Below are positions 15,947 to 26,299 of a stretch of DNA of 64,000 nucleotides, one piece after another (position 1 is the stretch's first letter; every line of letters starts with the position of its first letter). This stretch comes from Curtobacterium sp. VKM Ac-1393 (GTDB taxonomy: Bacteria; Actinomycetota; Actinomycetes; Actinomycetales; Microbacteriaceae). The notes beneath the pieces were generated by a model. That model was not told the DNA's origin. It saw only the letters and a list, made by a program, of their open reading frames with translations, and made no database searches. Where the stretch lies: NCBI RefSeq assembly GCF_015350995.1, contig NZ_JADKRW010000005.1:248001-312000 (forward strand), in the 5' to 3' direction. The position numbers were made by a program, and so were the translations under genes.

Positions 15947-17029
15947 GTGACGCACGCCCTGTTCGAGCCGATCACCATCCGCGACCTGACCGTCCGCAAC
16001 CGCATCTGGGTCTCGCCGATGTGCCAGTACTCGGCCGAAGAGCAGGACGGCGTCCCGACGCCGTGGCACCTCGTGCACCTGGGCGGCTTCGCCAAGGGCG
16101 GCGCCGGCGCGGTCGTCGTCGAGGCCACCGGTGTCGTGCCGGAGGGCCGGATCAGCCCGCAGGACCTCGGCCTCTGGAACGACCAGCAGCGCGACGCCTT
16201 CAAGCCGATCGTCGACTTCATCCACACGCAGGGCGCCGCCGCCGGTGTCCAGCTCGCACACGCCGGCCGCAAGGCGTCGACGTTCCGTCCGTGGGAGCCC
16301 GAGCACGGTTCGGTCCCCGCCGACCAGGGTGGCTGGTCGACCGTCGCCCCGTCTGCCGAGGCCTTCGACGGGTACGCCGTCCCGCGCGAGCTCGAGACCG
16401 AGGACATCCGGGTCGTGGCGCTCGCGTTCGCGCAGTCCGCTCGTCGTGCGGTCGAGGCCGGGTTCGACCTGGTCGAGATCCACGCCGCCCACGGGTACCT
16501 GCTCCACCAGTTCCTCTCGCCGCTCAGCAACCACCGCACCGACCAGTACGGCGGATCGCTCGAGAACCGTGCTCGGGCACTGCTCGAGGTCGTCGACGCC
16601 GTCCGTGCCGAGGTCGGCGAGGGCCTCCCGATCGTCGTGCGGTTCTCGGCGACCGACTGGGTGGACGGCGGGCTCACGCTCGACGAGACCACGCAGGTCG
16701 CCCGGTGGGCTGCGGAGCACGGCGCGGACCTGGCCGACGTCTCGACCGGCGGCAACGTCGCGAGTGCGCCGATCCCGGTCGGCCCCGGCTACCAGGTGCC
16801 GCACGCCGCGGCGATCAAGCGCGACGCCGGCATCGGCACCATCGCGGTCGGCATGATCTCCGAGGGGTTCCAGGCCGAGCAGATCGTCGCGACCGGGCAG
16901 GCCGACGTGGTGATGGTGGGCCGCGAGTTCCTGCGCGACCCGGGCTTCCCGCTGCGCGTGGCCGTCGAGCTCGGCGTGACGGTCGACTACGAGCCGCAGC
17001 AGTACCACCGTGCCCGCGTCACCGCGTAG
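15947..17029 (+). CDS. NADH:flavin oxidoreductase, old yellow enzyme (YqjM class)
   Basis: 360 residues, an FMN TIM-barrel. The N-terminal SPMCQYSAEEQDG places a cysteine at position 26, the redox-tuning Cys of the YqjM-like thermophilic-type class. HAGRKAS, IHAAHGYLLHQFLSPLSNHR and QYGGSLENRAR are the standard substrate and FMN-binding segments. The class reduces activated C=C bonds of enals, enones or nitro compounds with NADPH and is often linked to electrophile or oxidative stress. The GTG at 15947 has GAGGAG just upstream, overlapping the end of the HAD gene. Confidence 0.9.
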   Translation: MTHALFEPITIRDLTVRNRIWVSPMCQYSAEEQDGVPTPWHLVHLGGFAKGGAGAVVVEATGVVPEGRISPQDLGLWNDQQRDAFKPIVDFIHTQGAAAGVQLAHAGRKASTFRPWEPEHGSVPADQGGWSTVAPSAEAFDGYAVPRELETEDIRVVALAFAQSARRAVEAGFDLVEIHAAHGYLLHQFLSPLSNHRTDQYGGSLENRARALLEVVDAVRAEVGEGLPIVVRFSATDWVDGGLTLDETTQVARWAAEHGADLADVSTGGNVASAPIPVGPGYQVPHAAAIKRDAGIGTIAVGMISEGFQAEQIVATGQADVVMVGREFLRDPGFPLRVAVELGVTVDYEPQQYHRARVTA

Positions 17030-17186
17030 ACGCGCCACGATTCTGTACGGATTCACGGTCGGCCCCACGGGCAGGCAGTACGATTGGCAGCACTGTGGAC
17101 GATCCCCCGAATAGTTCTTCGCCTCACTCATCCGCCGCTCACTCGGTGAGCTGCACGTCATCCCTGTGCGCGATCGGGGGTGAATC

Positions 17187-18577
<1,391 letters not shown>

Positions 18578-18581
<4 letters not shown>

Positions 18582-19615
18582 GCTCCGACTGGTGGGGGAT
18601 CTTCTGGCTCGTCGTGCTGCTGCTCGGCAACGCGTACTTCGTCGCCGCCGAGTTCGCCGTCATCTCCGCCCGCCGTTCGCAGATCGAGCCGCGCGCGGAA
18701 GAGGGCTCCAAGGCCGCGCAGATGACCCTGTGGGCGATGGAACACGCCACCCGTATGCTCGCGACCACGCAGCTCGGCATCACCGTCTGCTCGCTGCTCA
18801 TCCTGAACGTCTCCGAGCCGGCGATCCACCACCTGCTCGAGGTCCCGCTGCACCTGACGGGCTGGAGCGCCGAGGTCATCGGCACCGTGGCGTTCGTGTT
18901 CACCCTGCTGCTCGTGTCGTTCCTGCACGTGGTGTTCGGCGAGATGGTCCCGAAGAACATCTCGTTCTCGATGCCGGACCGCGCTGCGCTGCTGCTCGTC
19001 CCGACGCTCTGGTACATCGGCCACGGCCTGCACTGGGTCATCGTCGGGCTGAACGAGGTCGCGAACGGGGTCTTGCGGCTGTTCCGCGTCGAACCCAAGG
19101 ACGAGGCGGTCAGCGCCTACACCGTCGAAGAGGTGCAGACCATCGTGGAGCAGTCCCGCCGCGAGGGCACCCTGACCGACGACGGCAAGCTCGCCCTGGC
19201 GTTCGAGTTCACCGAGAAGAAGGTCCGCGACGTCGCCGTGCCGATGGCGGAGCTCGTCACCCTGCCCGAGGACGCCACCCCCGCCGACGTCGAGCGTGCC
19301 GTCGCCCAGCGCGGGTTCTCGCGGTACGTGCTCGTCGGCGAGGACGGCTCCCCCACGGGCTACGTGCACGTGAAGGACGTCATCGACCTGCGGCCGGACG
19401 AGTTCGACGACCCGGTGCCGCCGAAGCGCATCCGGCAGCTCATCTCGCTGTACACGGAGATGGACCTCGAGGACGCCCTCGCCACCATGCGGGCAGCAGG
19501 GCGCCACGTCGCGCGGGCGTTCGACGCCGATGGTCGGACACTCGGCGTGCTGTTCCTCGAGGACATCCTCGAAGAGCTCGTCGGCGAGGTCGAGGACGCG
19601 ACCCGGCGCCGGTAG
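18578..19615 (+). CDS. CNNM/HlyC family protein lacking the CorC domain
   Basis: 345 residues, paralogous to the preceding gene and overlapping it by four bases. DUF21 occupies 1-~185 (AEFAVISARRSQIEPRAEEGSKAA, FGEMVPKNISFSMPDRAALLLV) and the CBS pair ~200-345 (DVAVPMAELVTLPED, FSRYVLVGEDG, VLFLEDILEELVGEVEDATRRR). The protein ends right after the second CBS domain, so the CorC_HlyC module of its partner is absent. Actinobacteria often carry such pairs, which may form a heterodimer; this is inference. A 24-bp-stem hairpin follows 10 bp after the stop. Confidence 0.87.
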
Positions 19616-19625
19616 ACGCACCAGC

Positions 19626-19675
19626 AGACGGACGGGAGGCACGTGGCGGCCCCGCCACGTGCCTCCCGTCCGTCT
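19626..19675. terminator. CGGGAGGC-family hairpin, 24-bp perfect stem
   Basis: Arms 19626-19649 and 19652-19675 are fully complementary with a two-base loop. This copy has GGCACGTGG where others have GGCCCGTGG, and the opposite arm carries the matching change. It separates the convergent CNNM and guaB1 genes and has no U-tract. Confidence 0.8.
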
Positions 19676-19722
19676 CGCGGTCGCGTTCACCCCCGCGAAA
19701 GCGACGGCGGAGCCGGCGCGCG

Positions 19723-21162
19723 CTACCAGCTGACGGGGAGCGGCTTGCCCTCTTCGTAGCCGGCGGCGGACTGGATGCCGACCAACGCGCGCTCGGAGAA
19801 CTCGGCGAGCGAGGACGCACCGGCGTAGGTGGCGGAGCTGCGGACGCCCGTGGTGATCATGTCGAGCAGGTCCTCGACGCTCGGGCGCTCCGGGTCGAGG
19901 TAGATCGTCGACGACGAGATCCCCTCGGCGAACAGCGCCTTGCGGGCACGCTCGTACGGGTCGAGCCGTTCGAAGCGCTCGCGGACGGCCTTGGCGGACG
20001 CCATGCCCCAGCTCTCCTTGAAGGCCTTGCCGGCGGCGTCACGGCGCAGGACGCCGGGAGCCTCGAGCGTGCCGGCGAACCACGAGCCGATCATGACGGC
20101 CGAGGCACCGGCCGCCAGGGCGAGGGCGACGTCGCGCGGGTACCGGACCCCGCCGTCGGCCCAGACGTGGGCGCCGAGGGACCGGGCGGCGGCGGCGGTC
20201 TCGAGGACCGCGGAGAACTGCGGCCGACCGACCGCGGTCATCATGCGCGTCGTGCACATGGCACCGGGTCCGACACCGACCTTGATGATGTCCGCACCCG
20301 CGTCGACGAGGTGGGCCACGGCGTCGGCGGTGACGACGTTGCCGGCGACGAGCGGGATGCCGAGGCGCAGGGCGGCGACCGTGCGGAGGGCGCGGAGCAT
20401 GCCCTCCTGGTGCCCGTGGGCGGTGTCGAGGACCAGCACGTCGACGCCGGCGGCGGCCAGGGCCTGCGCCTTGGACGCGACGTCGCCGTTGATGCCGATC
20501 GCGGCGGCGACCCGGAGGCGACCGGAGGCGTCGACGGCCGGGGTGTAGATGTCGGAGCGGATGGCGCTCGTCTGACTCGTGGTGCCGACGACCTTGCCGT
20601 GCCGCATGACGGGCGCGAAGTCGACCTCGGCACCGCTCAGCACGTCGTACACGTGTCGGGGTGTTCCGGCGTCCTCGGCGTCGATCGCGGTCGACGCGCC
20701 GTGCAGCAGGTCGCCCAGCGTGGCGTCGGGGCCGGCGTCTCCCAGGCGTGTCGCGGGGACACAGCCGAGGTACTCGCCGTCGGCGTCGCGGACGACCACC
20801 CCGCGGCCGGCGACGGGCAGCAGCTGCTCGAGGGCCTCGGCGACGGTGGTGGACGAGCCCATGTCGTAGGCGGTGTCGTAGTCGACCGGCTGGTCCTTCA
20901 CCCAGCGGATCGCGGCGTCGAGGTCCTGCAGGTGCATGTCCTGCGGCAGGACGCCGAGACCACCACGTCGGGCCAGTGTCGCGGCGAGCCGGGGGCCGGT
21001 GACCGAGTTCATGTTCGCGCTGACGATCGGGATCGTCGCACCACTGCCGTCGTTCGCGGCGAGGTCCACGTCGAACCGGCTCGTCACGCCGGAACGGCTG
21101 GGGACGAGGAAGACGTCGGAGTAGGTCAGGTCGTGTGTCGGCCGCGTCTCGTAGAACCTCAT
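19723..21162 (-). CDS. guaB1: GuaB1 family IMPDH-related protein (probable GMP reductase)
   Basis: 479 residues. The TIM-barrel of the IMPDH/GMPR superfamily is split by a CBS pair (~95-205). YSDVFLVPSRS begins the barrel, VLVLDTAHGHQEGM and GADIIKVGVGPGAMCTTRM form the nucleotide loop with the catalytic Cys303, and GVRYPRDVALALAAGASAVMIGSWFAG is the phosphate site. Actinobacterial GuaB1 proteins are usually annotated IMP dehydrogenase, but the mycobacterial one was shown to reduce GMP to IMP, so purine salvage is the likely role. It is convergent with the CNNM pair and divergent from kgd. Confidence 0.85.
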   Translation of the reverse strand: MRFYETRPTHDLTYSDVFLVPSRSGVTSRFDVDLAANDGSGATIPIVSANMNSVTGPRLAATLARRGGLGVLPQDMHLQDLDAAIRWVKDQPVDYDTAYDMGSSTTVAEALEQLLPVAGRGVVVRDADGEYLGCVPATRLGDAGPDATLGDLLHGASTAIDAEDAGTPRHVYDVLSGAEVDFAPVMRHGKVVGTTSQTSAIRSDIYTPAVDASGRLRVAAAIGINGDVASKAQALAAAGVDVLVLDTAHGHQEGMLRALRTVAALRLGIPLVAGNVVTADAVAHLVDAGADIIKVGVGPGAMCTTRMMTAVGRPQFSAVLETAAAARSLGAHVWADGGVRYPRDVALALAAGASAVMIGSWFAGTLEAPGVLRRDAAGKAFKESWGMASAKAVRERFERLDPYERARKALFAEGISSSTIYLDPERPSVEDLLDMITTGVRSSATYAGASSLAEFSERALVGIQSAAGYEEGKPLPVSW

Positions 21163-21328
21163 GCGCCCCACTGTACGGCTCCGCCGGGAGCCCCGGCCGG
21201 GGCCCGACTCGCGCCGGGGCTGACACGGAACGGACATGTCCGAGCGGCTAGGCTTGGCACCTGTGCGGGGCAGGGTTGCGCCGCACGACACACACGAGCA
21301 TCTATCGACGGAGAGTGGGCGATCGGCT

Positions 21329-24300
21329 GTGTCGAGCCATCTGACCGGAACGGACGAGACCGCGGGCGAATTCGGGGCGAACGAGTGGCTCGTCGACGAG
21401 CTCTACGAGCAGTTCGTCGCGGACAAGGAGTCGGTCGACAAGTCCTGGTGGCCGGTCCTCGAGAGCTACCACCGCACGCAGGTCGGCGGCGCTCCGGCTG
21501 CTGACACCTCCGGCGGGGCTCCTGCCGCTCCGGCTGCCGCTGCACCGGCTGCTCCGGCATCCGGCGCTCCGGCTCCCGCACCGGCCGGTGGTCCGATCCA
21601 AGCGAAGACGACCTCGCGCCAGCCGTCACCGCCGCCGATCCCCGCCGAGGCGAACGACGCCGCCGACGACCACGAGGAGACCCACGAGGACGTCGCCACC
21701 CCGCTCCGGGGCATGGCGAAGACCCTGGCGTCGAACATGGACGCCTCGCTGACCGTCCCGACCGCGACCAGCGTGCGGACGATCCCGGCGAAGCTGATGA
21801 TCGACAACCGCATCGTCATCAACAACCACCTGCGCCGTGCCCGCGGCGGCAAGATCTCCTTCACGCACCTGATCGGGTGGGCGATGGTGCAGGCCCTGAA
21901 GGACTTCCCGAGCCAGAACGTGTTCTACGAGGAGCGCGACGGCAAGCCGTTCGTCGTCGCCCCGGCGCACGTGGGCCTCGGCATCGCGATCGACGTCCCG
22001 AAGAAGGACGGCACCCGCTCCCTGCTCGTGCCGAGCATCAAGCGCGCGGAGACCCTGACGTTCGGCCAGTTCCTGTCGGCGTACGAGGACCTGGTGAAGC
22101 GGGCCCGCGACAACAAGCTGACCCCGGCGGACTTCCAGGGCACCACGATCTCGCTCACGAACCCGGGCGGCATCGGCACCGTGCACTCGGTCCCCCGCCT
22201 GACGAAGGGGCAGGGCGCCATCATCGGCGCCGGCGCCCTCGAGTACCCGGCGCAGTTCCAGGGCTCGGCGTCGAAGACCCTGGTCGAGCTCGGCATCGGC
22301 AAGACGATCACCCTGACGAGCACCTACGACCACCGCGTCATCCAGGGCGCCGGTTCGGGCGAGTACCTCAAGCACGTGCACGAGCGCCTCATCGGGGAGC
22401 ACGGCTTCTACGACGGCATCTTCGCGGCGCTCCGGATCCCCTACAAGCCGATCCAGTGGGCGAACGACATCAACGTCGACCTGGCGCACCGGGTGAACAA
22501 GACCGCTCGCGTGCAGGAGCTCATCAACAGCTACCGCGTCCGCGGGCACCTGATGGCCGACATCGACCCGCTCGAGTACCGCCAGCGCACCCACCCCGAC
22601 CTCGAGATCGAGCGCCACGGGCTGACCTTCTGGGACCTCGACCGCGAGTTCGTCACCGGCGGTCTCGCCGGCACGACGAGCGCTCCGTTGCGCGACGTCC
22701 TGGGCATCCTGCGCGACGCCTACTGCCGGACGGTCGGCATCGAGTACATGCACATCCAGGACCCGGAGCAGCGTCGCTGGATCCAGGAGCGCATCGAGGT
22801 GCCCTACTCGAAGCCGTCGAAGGACGAGCAGCTCCGGGTCCTCGGCAAGCTCAACGAGGCCGAGGCGTTCGAGACCTTCCTGCAGACCAAGTACGTCGGG
22901 CAGAAGCGCTTCTCACTCGAGGGCGGCGAGTCCACCATCGCCTTCCTCGACACCCTCATCCAGCACGCCGCCGGCGTCGGCCTGGCCGAGGTCGCGATCG
23001 GCATGGCCCACCGCGGCCGCCTCAACGTGCTCACGAACATCGCCGGCAAGACCTACGGCCAGATCTTCCGCGAGTTCGAGGGGTCGTCGCTGCCGGGTTC
23101 GGTGTCCGGTCAGGGCTCCGGCGACGTGAAGTACCACGTCGGCACCGAGGGGCTGTTCCGCACCTCGGACGGGTCGAGCATCCCCGTGACGATCGCGGCG
23201 AACCCGTCCCACCTCGAGGCCGTCGACGGCGTGCTCGAGGGCATCGTCCGCGCCAAGCAGGACAAGCAGGGCCCCGGATCGACGAACGTGCTGCCGGTGC
23301 TCGTGCACGGCGACGCGGCGATGGCGGGCCAGGGCGTGGTCGTCGAGACGCTGCAGATGTCGCAGCTGCGCGGCTACCGCACCGGTGGCACCGTGCACCT
23401 GGTGATCAACAACCAGGTCGGGTTCACCACCCCGCCCGAGTCGGCACGCAGCTCGGTGTACTCCACCGACGTCGCGAAGACGATCCAGGCGCCGATCTTC
23501 CACGTGAACGGTGACGACCCCGAGGCCGTCTCGCGCGTCGCGGACCTGGCGTTCGCGTACCGTGAGGCGTTCCACCGCGACGTCGTGATCGACCTCATCT
23601 GCTACCGCCGCCGCGGGCACAACGAGGGCGACGACCCCTCGATGACCCAGCCGCTCATGTACAACCTGATCGAGGCCAAGCGCTCGGTCCGCACGCTGTA
23701 CACCGAGGCCCTCGTCGGCCGCGGCGACATCACGCAGGAAGAGTACGACGAAGCGCACCGCGACTTCCAGGACCGCCTGGAGCGTGCCTTCGCCGAGACG
23801 CACGAGGCGCAGACCGGCACCATCCCGGTGATCCAGGTCGACGACGACGGCGCCGTCCAGGGGCTGGAACGCCCGGCCGCGCAGCAGGACGACTCCGAGG
23901 TCGAGGTCCGCGAGACCGCGGTCTCCGAGGAGCTCGTCCGCTCCATCGGCGACGCCCACAGCAACCCGCCCGCCGGGTTCTCGATCCACCCGAAGCTGCA
24001 GCAGCTGCTGTCGAAGCGCACCGACATGACGCGCAACGGCGGTGTGGACTGGGCGATGGCCGAGCTCATGGCGATCGGCTCGCTGCTGGTGGAGGGCAAG
24101 CCCGTCCGGTTCGCCGGTCAGGACGCCCGACGCGGCACCTTCGTCCAGCGCCAGGCGGTGTTCCACGACCGGTCGAACGGTCAGGAGTGGCTGCCGCTGT
24201 CGAACCTGACCGAGGACCAGGCCCGGTTCACGATCTACGACTCACTGCTCAGCGAGTACGCGGCGATGGCGTTCGAGTACGGGTACTCGGTCGAGCGCCC

Positions 24301-25078
24301 CGAGGCCCTCGTGCTCTGGGAGGCGCAGTTCGGCGACTTCGCGAACGGCGCCCAGACCGTCATCGACGAGTTCATCTCGTCCGCCGAGCAGAAGTGGGGG
24401 CAGCGCTCCGGCCTCGTCCTCCTGCTGCCGCACGGCTACGAGGGCCAGGGACCGGACCACTCGTCCGCCCGCATCGAGCGCTACCTGCAGCTGTGCGCCG
24501 AGGACAACATGGTGGTCGCCCGCCCGTCCACCCCGGCGTCGTACTTCCACCTGCTGCGCCGCCAGGCGTGGGAGCGGCCGCAGAAGCCGTTGATCGTGTT
24601 CTCGCCGAAGGCCATGCTCCGCCTGCGCCAGGCGACGAGTGCGGTCGAGGCCTTCACGACCGGCACTTTCGAGGCGGTCATCGACGACGACCGTCTGCGC
24701 TCATCCGCCCCCTCCGACAGGGCAGCGGTGCGTCGCGTGGTCCTGCACTCCGGCAAGGTGCACCACGACCTGCGCGCCGAGCTCGACAAGCGCGGCGCCA
24801 CCGACGTCGCCCTCGTCCGGCTCGAGCAGCTCGCCCCGCTCCCCCTCGAGCGCATCCTCGAGGTACTGGCCGGCTACCCGGACGCCGACGTCGTCTGGGC
24901 CCAGGAAGAGCCGGAGAACCAGGGCGCCTGGCCGTTCGTGTGCATGAACCTGTCGCCGCACCTCGACGGCCGGCCGCTGTCGGTGTCCGCCCGCGCCGCG
25001 AGTGCTGCACCCGCCACCGGGTCCTCGAAGCGTTCCGCACAAGAGGCCACCGAGGTCATCGAGAAGGCCCTCGGCTAG
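21329..25078 (+). CDS. kgd: Multifunctional 2-oxoglutarate dehydrogenase/decarboxylase (E1-E2 fusion)
   Basis: 1249 residues, the actinobacterial OdhA/Kgd architecture. In order: an E1o N-terminal helix (ANEWLVDELYEQFVADKE, ~15-35), an Ala/Pro-rich linker (55-100), an E2-type acyltransferase core with His335 in TYDHRVIQGAGSGEYL but no lipoyl domain, then the ThDP-dependent E1 (IGMAHRGRLNVL, VHGDAAMAGQGVV, NNQVGFTT) and the transketolase-like C-terminus (GYEGQGPDHSSARIERYLQL). It runs the 2-oxoglutarate step of the TCA cycle, borrowing lipoyl-E2 from the pyruvate complex. The GTG at 21329 follows GGAGAGTGGG. Upstream lie a -10-like TAGGCT (21249-21254) and the palindrome GGACATGTCC (21231-21240). 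Confidence 0.95.
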   Translation: MSSHLTGTDETAGEFGANEWLVDELYEQFVADKESVDKSWWPVLESYHRTQVGGAPAADTSGGAPAAPAAAAPAAPASGAPAPAPAGGPIQAKTTSRQPSPPPIPAEANDAADDHEETHEDVATPLRGMAKTLASNMDASLTVPTATSVRTIPAKLMIDNRIVINNHLRRARGGKISFTHLIGWAMVQALKDFPSQNVFYEERDGKPFVVAPAHVGLGIAIDVPKKDGTRSLLVPSIKRAETLTFGQFLSAYEDLVKRARDNKLTPADFQGTTISLTNPGGIGTVHSVPRLTKGQGAIIGAGALEYPAQFQGSASKTLVELGIGKTITLTSTYDHRVIQGAGSGEYLKHVHERLIGEHGFYDGIFAALRIPYKPIQWANDINVDLAHRVNKTARVQELINSYRVRGHLMADIDPLEYRQRTHPDLEIERHGLTFWDLDREFVTGGLAGTTSAPLRDVLGILRDAYCRTVGIEYMHIQDPEQRRWIQERIEVPYSKPSKDEQLRVLGKLNEAEAFETFLQTKYVGQKRFSLEGGESTIAFLDTLIQHAAGVGLAEVAIGMAHRGRLNVLTNIAGKTYGQIFREFEGSSLPGSVSGQGSGDVKYHVGTEGLFRTSDGSSIPVTIAANPSHLEAVDGVLEGIVRAKQDKQGPGSTNVLPVLVHGDAAMAGQGVVVETLQMSQLRGYRTGGTVHLVINNQVGFTTPPESARSSVYSTDVAKTIQAPIFHVNGDDPEAVSRVADLAFAYREAFHRDVVIDLICYRRRGHNEGDDPSMTQPLMYNLIEAKRSVRTLYTEALVGRGDITQEEYDEAHRDFQDRLERAFAETHEAQTGTIPVIQVDDDGAVQGLERPAAQQDDSEVEVRETAVSEELVRSIGDAHSNPPAGFSIHPKLQQLLSKRTDMTRNGGVDWAMAELMAIGSLLVEGKPVRFAGQDARRGTFVQRQAVFHDRSNGQEWLPLSNLTEDQARFTIYDSLLSEYAAMAFEYGYSVERPEALVLWEAQFGDFANGAQTVIDEFISSAEQKWGQRSGLVLLLPHGYEGQGPDHSSARIERYLQLCAEDNMVVARPSTPASYFHLLRRQAWERPQKPLIVFSPKAMLRLRQATSAVEAFTTGTFEAVIDDDRLRSSAPSDRAAVRRVVLHSGKVHHDLRAELDKRGATDVALVRLEQLAPLPLERILEVLAGYPDADVVWAQEEPENQGAWPFVCMNLSPHLDGRPLSVSARAASAAPATGSSKRSAQEATEVIEKALG

Positions 25079-25086
25079 ACCCTCGA

Positions 25087-25133
25087 GACGCCGGGGTGCG
25101 CTACGCGATCTTCGTGTAGCGCACCCCGGCGTC
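25087..25133. terminator. Bidirectional terminator overlapping the acetyltransferase 3' end
   Basis: A perfect 18-bp inverted repeat, arms 25087-25104 and 25116-25133, 11-base loop. It starts eight bases after the kgd stop and contains the last eleven codons (stop included) of the convergent acetyltransferase gene, so one DNA segment is terminator and coding sequence at once. Confidence 0.75.
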
Positions 25134-25541
25134 GTGGTACCCGCGCTTCTGGTAGAACCGGTGCGCGCTGTCCGTGGCGGCCGCGCTGACGGCGCTCAGG
25201 CGACGCGCGCCCTGGTCCACCGCCCACGTCTCGAAGGTGCCGATCAGCGCCGAACCGGTGCCGAGCCTCCTGGCCGTGTCGTCGACCACCAGCAGCAGGA
25301 GCTGCGCCGTCGGCTCGTCGCTCGCGTACGCCCAGGTGACCTGCGCGCCCGCGACCGCCACGGGGCGTCCGTCGTCACCGCGGACCACCCACGTGCGGTG
25401 CCCGGCCTCGGGCGTGAGCCGTTCGAGGCGGGCGCGCATGGCGGCGTCGTCGACCTCGTGACCGAGCAGGCGGACGAGGGCGGCGACGTCGGCGACGTCC
25501 GTGTCCGACCAGGTGGTGATCGACTCGACGAGGAGGGTCAT
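25101..25541 (-). CDS. GNAT family N-acetyltransferase
   Basis: 146 residues, the usual size of a single GNAT domain. Visible features are the beta4 strand PTAQLLLLVVDDTARRLGTGSALIGTF, with the acetyl-CoA pyrophosphate loop RRLGTG, and the C-terminal SAHRFYQKRGYHDAGVRYTKIA containing the FYxKxGY signature. It transfers acetyl to an amine of unknown identity in the cytosol. The ATG at 25539-25541 has a GGAGGG-type site in the sense direction nearby only weakly; no better start is seen. The 3' end lies in the stem of a shared terminator. Confidence 0.85.
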   Translation of the reverse strand: MTLLVESITTWSDTDVADVAALVRLLGHEVDDAAMRARLERLTPEAGHRTWVVRGDDGRPVAVAGAQVTWAYASDEPTAQLLLLVVDDTARRLGTGSALIGTFETWAVDQGARRLSAVSAAATDSAHRFYQKRGYHDAGVRYTKIA

Positions 25542-25620
25542 GCTGGCGACCCTACCCGGGCGCCGCACCGTGTTGCGACGGGGTTTCCTGTCAACTGATA
25601 TTCATATATGCTGCTGTCAT

Positions 25621-25637
25621 ATCACCCGCCGGGTGAT
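25621..25637. promoter_or_regulatory. 17-bp dyad in the AT-rich region before the TasA-like gene
   Basis: ATCACCC-GCC-GGGTGAT sits 19 bp before the ATG at 25657, directly after an unusually AT-rich stretch (25591-25620) that probably holds the promoter. It could be an operator or a small leader hairpin hiding the ribosome binding site region. Confidence 0.4.
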
Positions 25638-25656
25638 TCCGACCGACAGGACAGCC

Positions 25657-26238
25657 ATGCACATCACCTCCCGCCACGGCCGCACCGCCGCCTGGATCGC
25701 CTTCCCCCTCGCCGTCGTCGCGAGCGGCGCACTCATCGCCACCGCTTCGTACGCCGCGTTCTCGAGCAGCACCGACAACGCCGGGAACAGTTGGCGCACC
25801 GGCGCCGTCGCACTCACCGACGACGACGAGGGCGTCGCCATGTTCGACGTCGACGACCTGGTTCCCGGATCGTCGGGGACGAACTGCATCACCGTCACCG
25901 CCGAGACCACGAACGCGTCGACGGTGAAGGTGTACACCGACGAACAGGCCGACGTCGACTCGCTCGGGCAGTACCTCGACATGCAGGTCGAGCGAGGTTC
26001 GCTCGGTACCGCCGGCGACTGCAGCACCTTCACCCCTTCGTCGACCGTGCACGACGGAACCCTCGCCGGTCTGATCGCGGCGGACTCGTTCGGCACCGGA
26101 CTCGACGCGTGGAAGCCCGCAACGGGCACGGCGAGCACGACCTACCGGTTCAGCTACGACCTGTCACAGGACGCACCGAACACCGTGCAGGCCTCGGAGG
26201 CCGCCACCACGTTCGTCTGGGAAGCGCAGACCGACTGA
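25657..26238 (+). CDS. TasA/CalY-like exported protein with SipW-type signal
   Basis: 193 residues. The N-terminus (RHGRTAAW basic, then a hydrophobic core to ~residue 30) leads into ASYAAFSSSTDNAGNSWRTGAVAL, the pattern of camelysin/TasA-type precursors processed by SipW-class signal peptidases. The mature part is acidic and beta-rich (CITVTAETTNASTVKVYTDE) with two Cys and ends in SEAATTFVWEAQTD, a strand typical of this fold. Relatives form extracellular fibres or surface layers. The next gene encodes a signal peptidase, its likely processor. AGGA lies before the ATG at 25657, which is preferred over upstream starts in a non-coding AT-rich stretch. Confidence 0.75.
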   Translation: MHITSRHGRTAAWIAFPLAVVASGALIATASYAAFSSSTDNAGNSWRTGAVALTDDDEGVAMFDVDDLVPGSSGTNCITVTAETTNASTVKVYTDEQADVDSLGQYLDMQVERGSLGTAGDCSTFTPSSTVHDGTLAGLIAADSFGTGLDAWKPATGTASTTYRFSYDLSQDAPNTVQASEAATTFVWEAQTD

Positions 26239-26299
26239 CCTCCCCGTCCCACCCGGACCGAGCACCACGACGACCCCGACCGACAACGAGGAGCAGCTG

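Noticed and set aside
19626..19675. Insertion-sequence terminal inverted repeat
   Set aside because: Hairpins of this family occur singly at gene ends, with no transposase and no target duplication.
21231..21240. GGACATGTCC palindrome as a kgd operator
   Set aside because: A 10-bp palindrome beside a -10-like element is suggestive, but short palindromes of this kind are expected by chance in this composition and no regulator is indicated.
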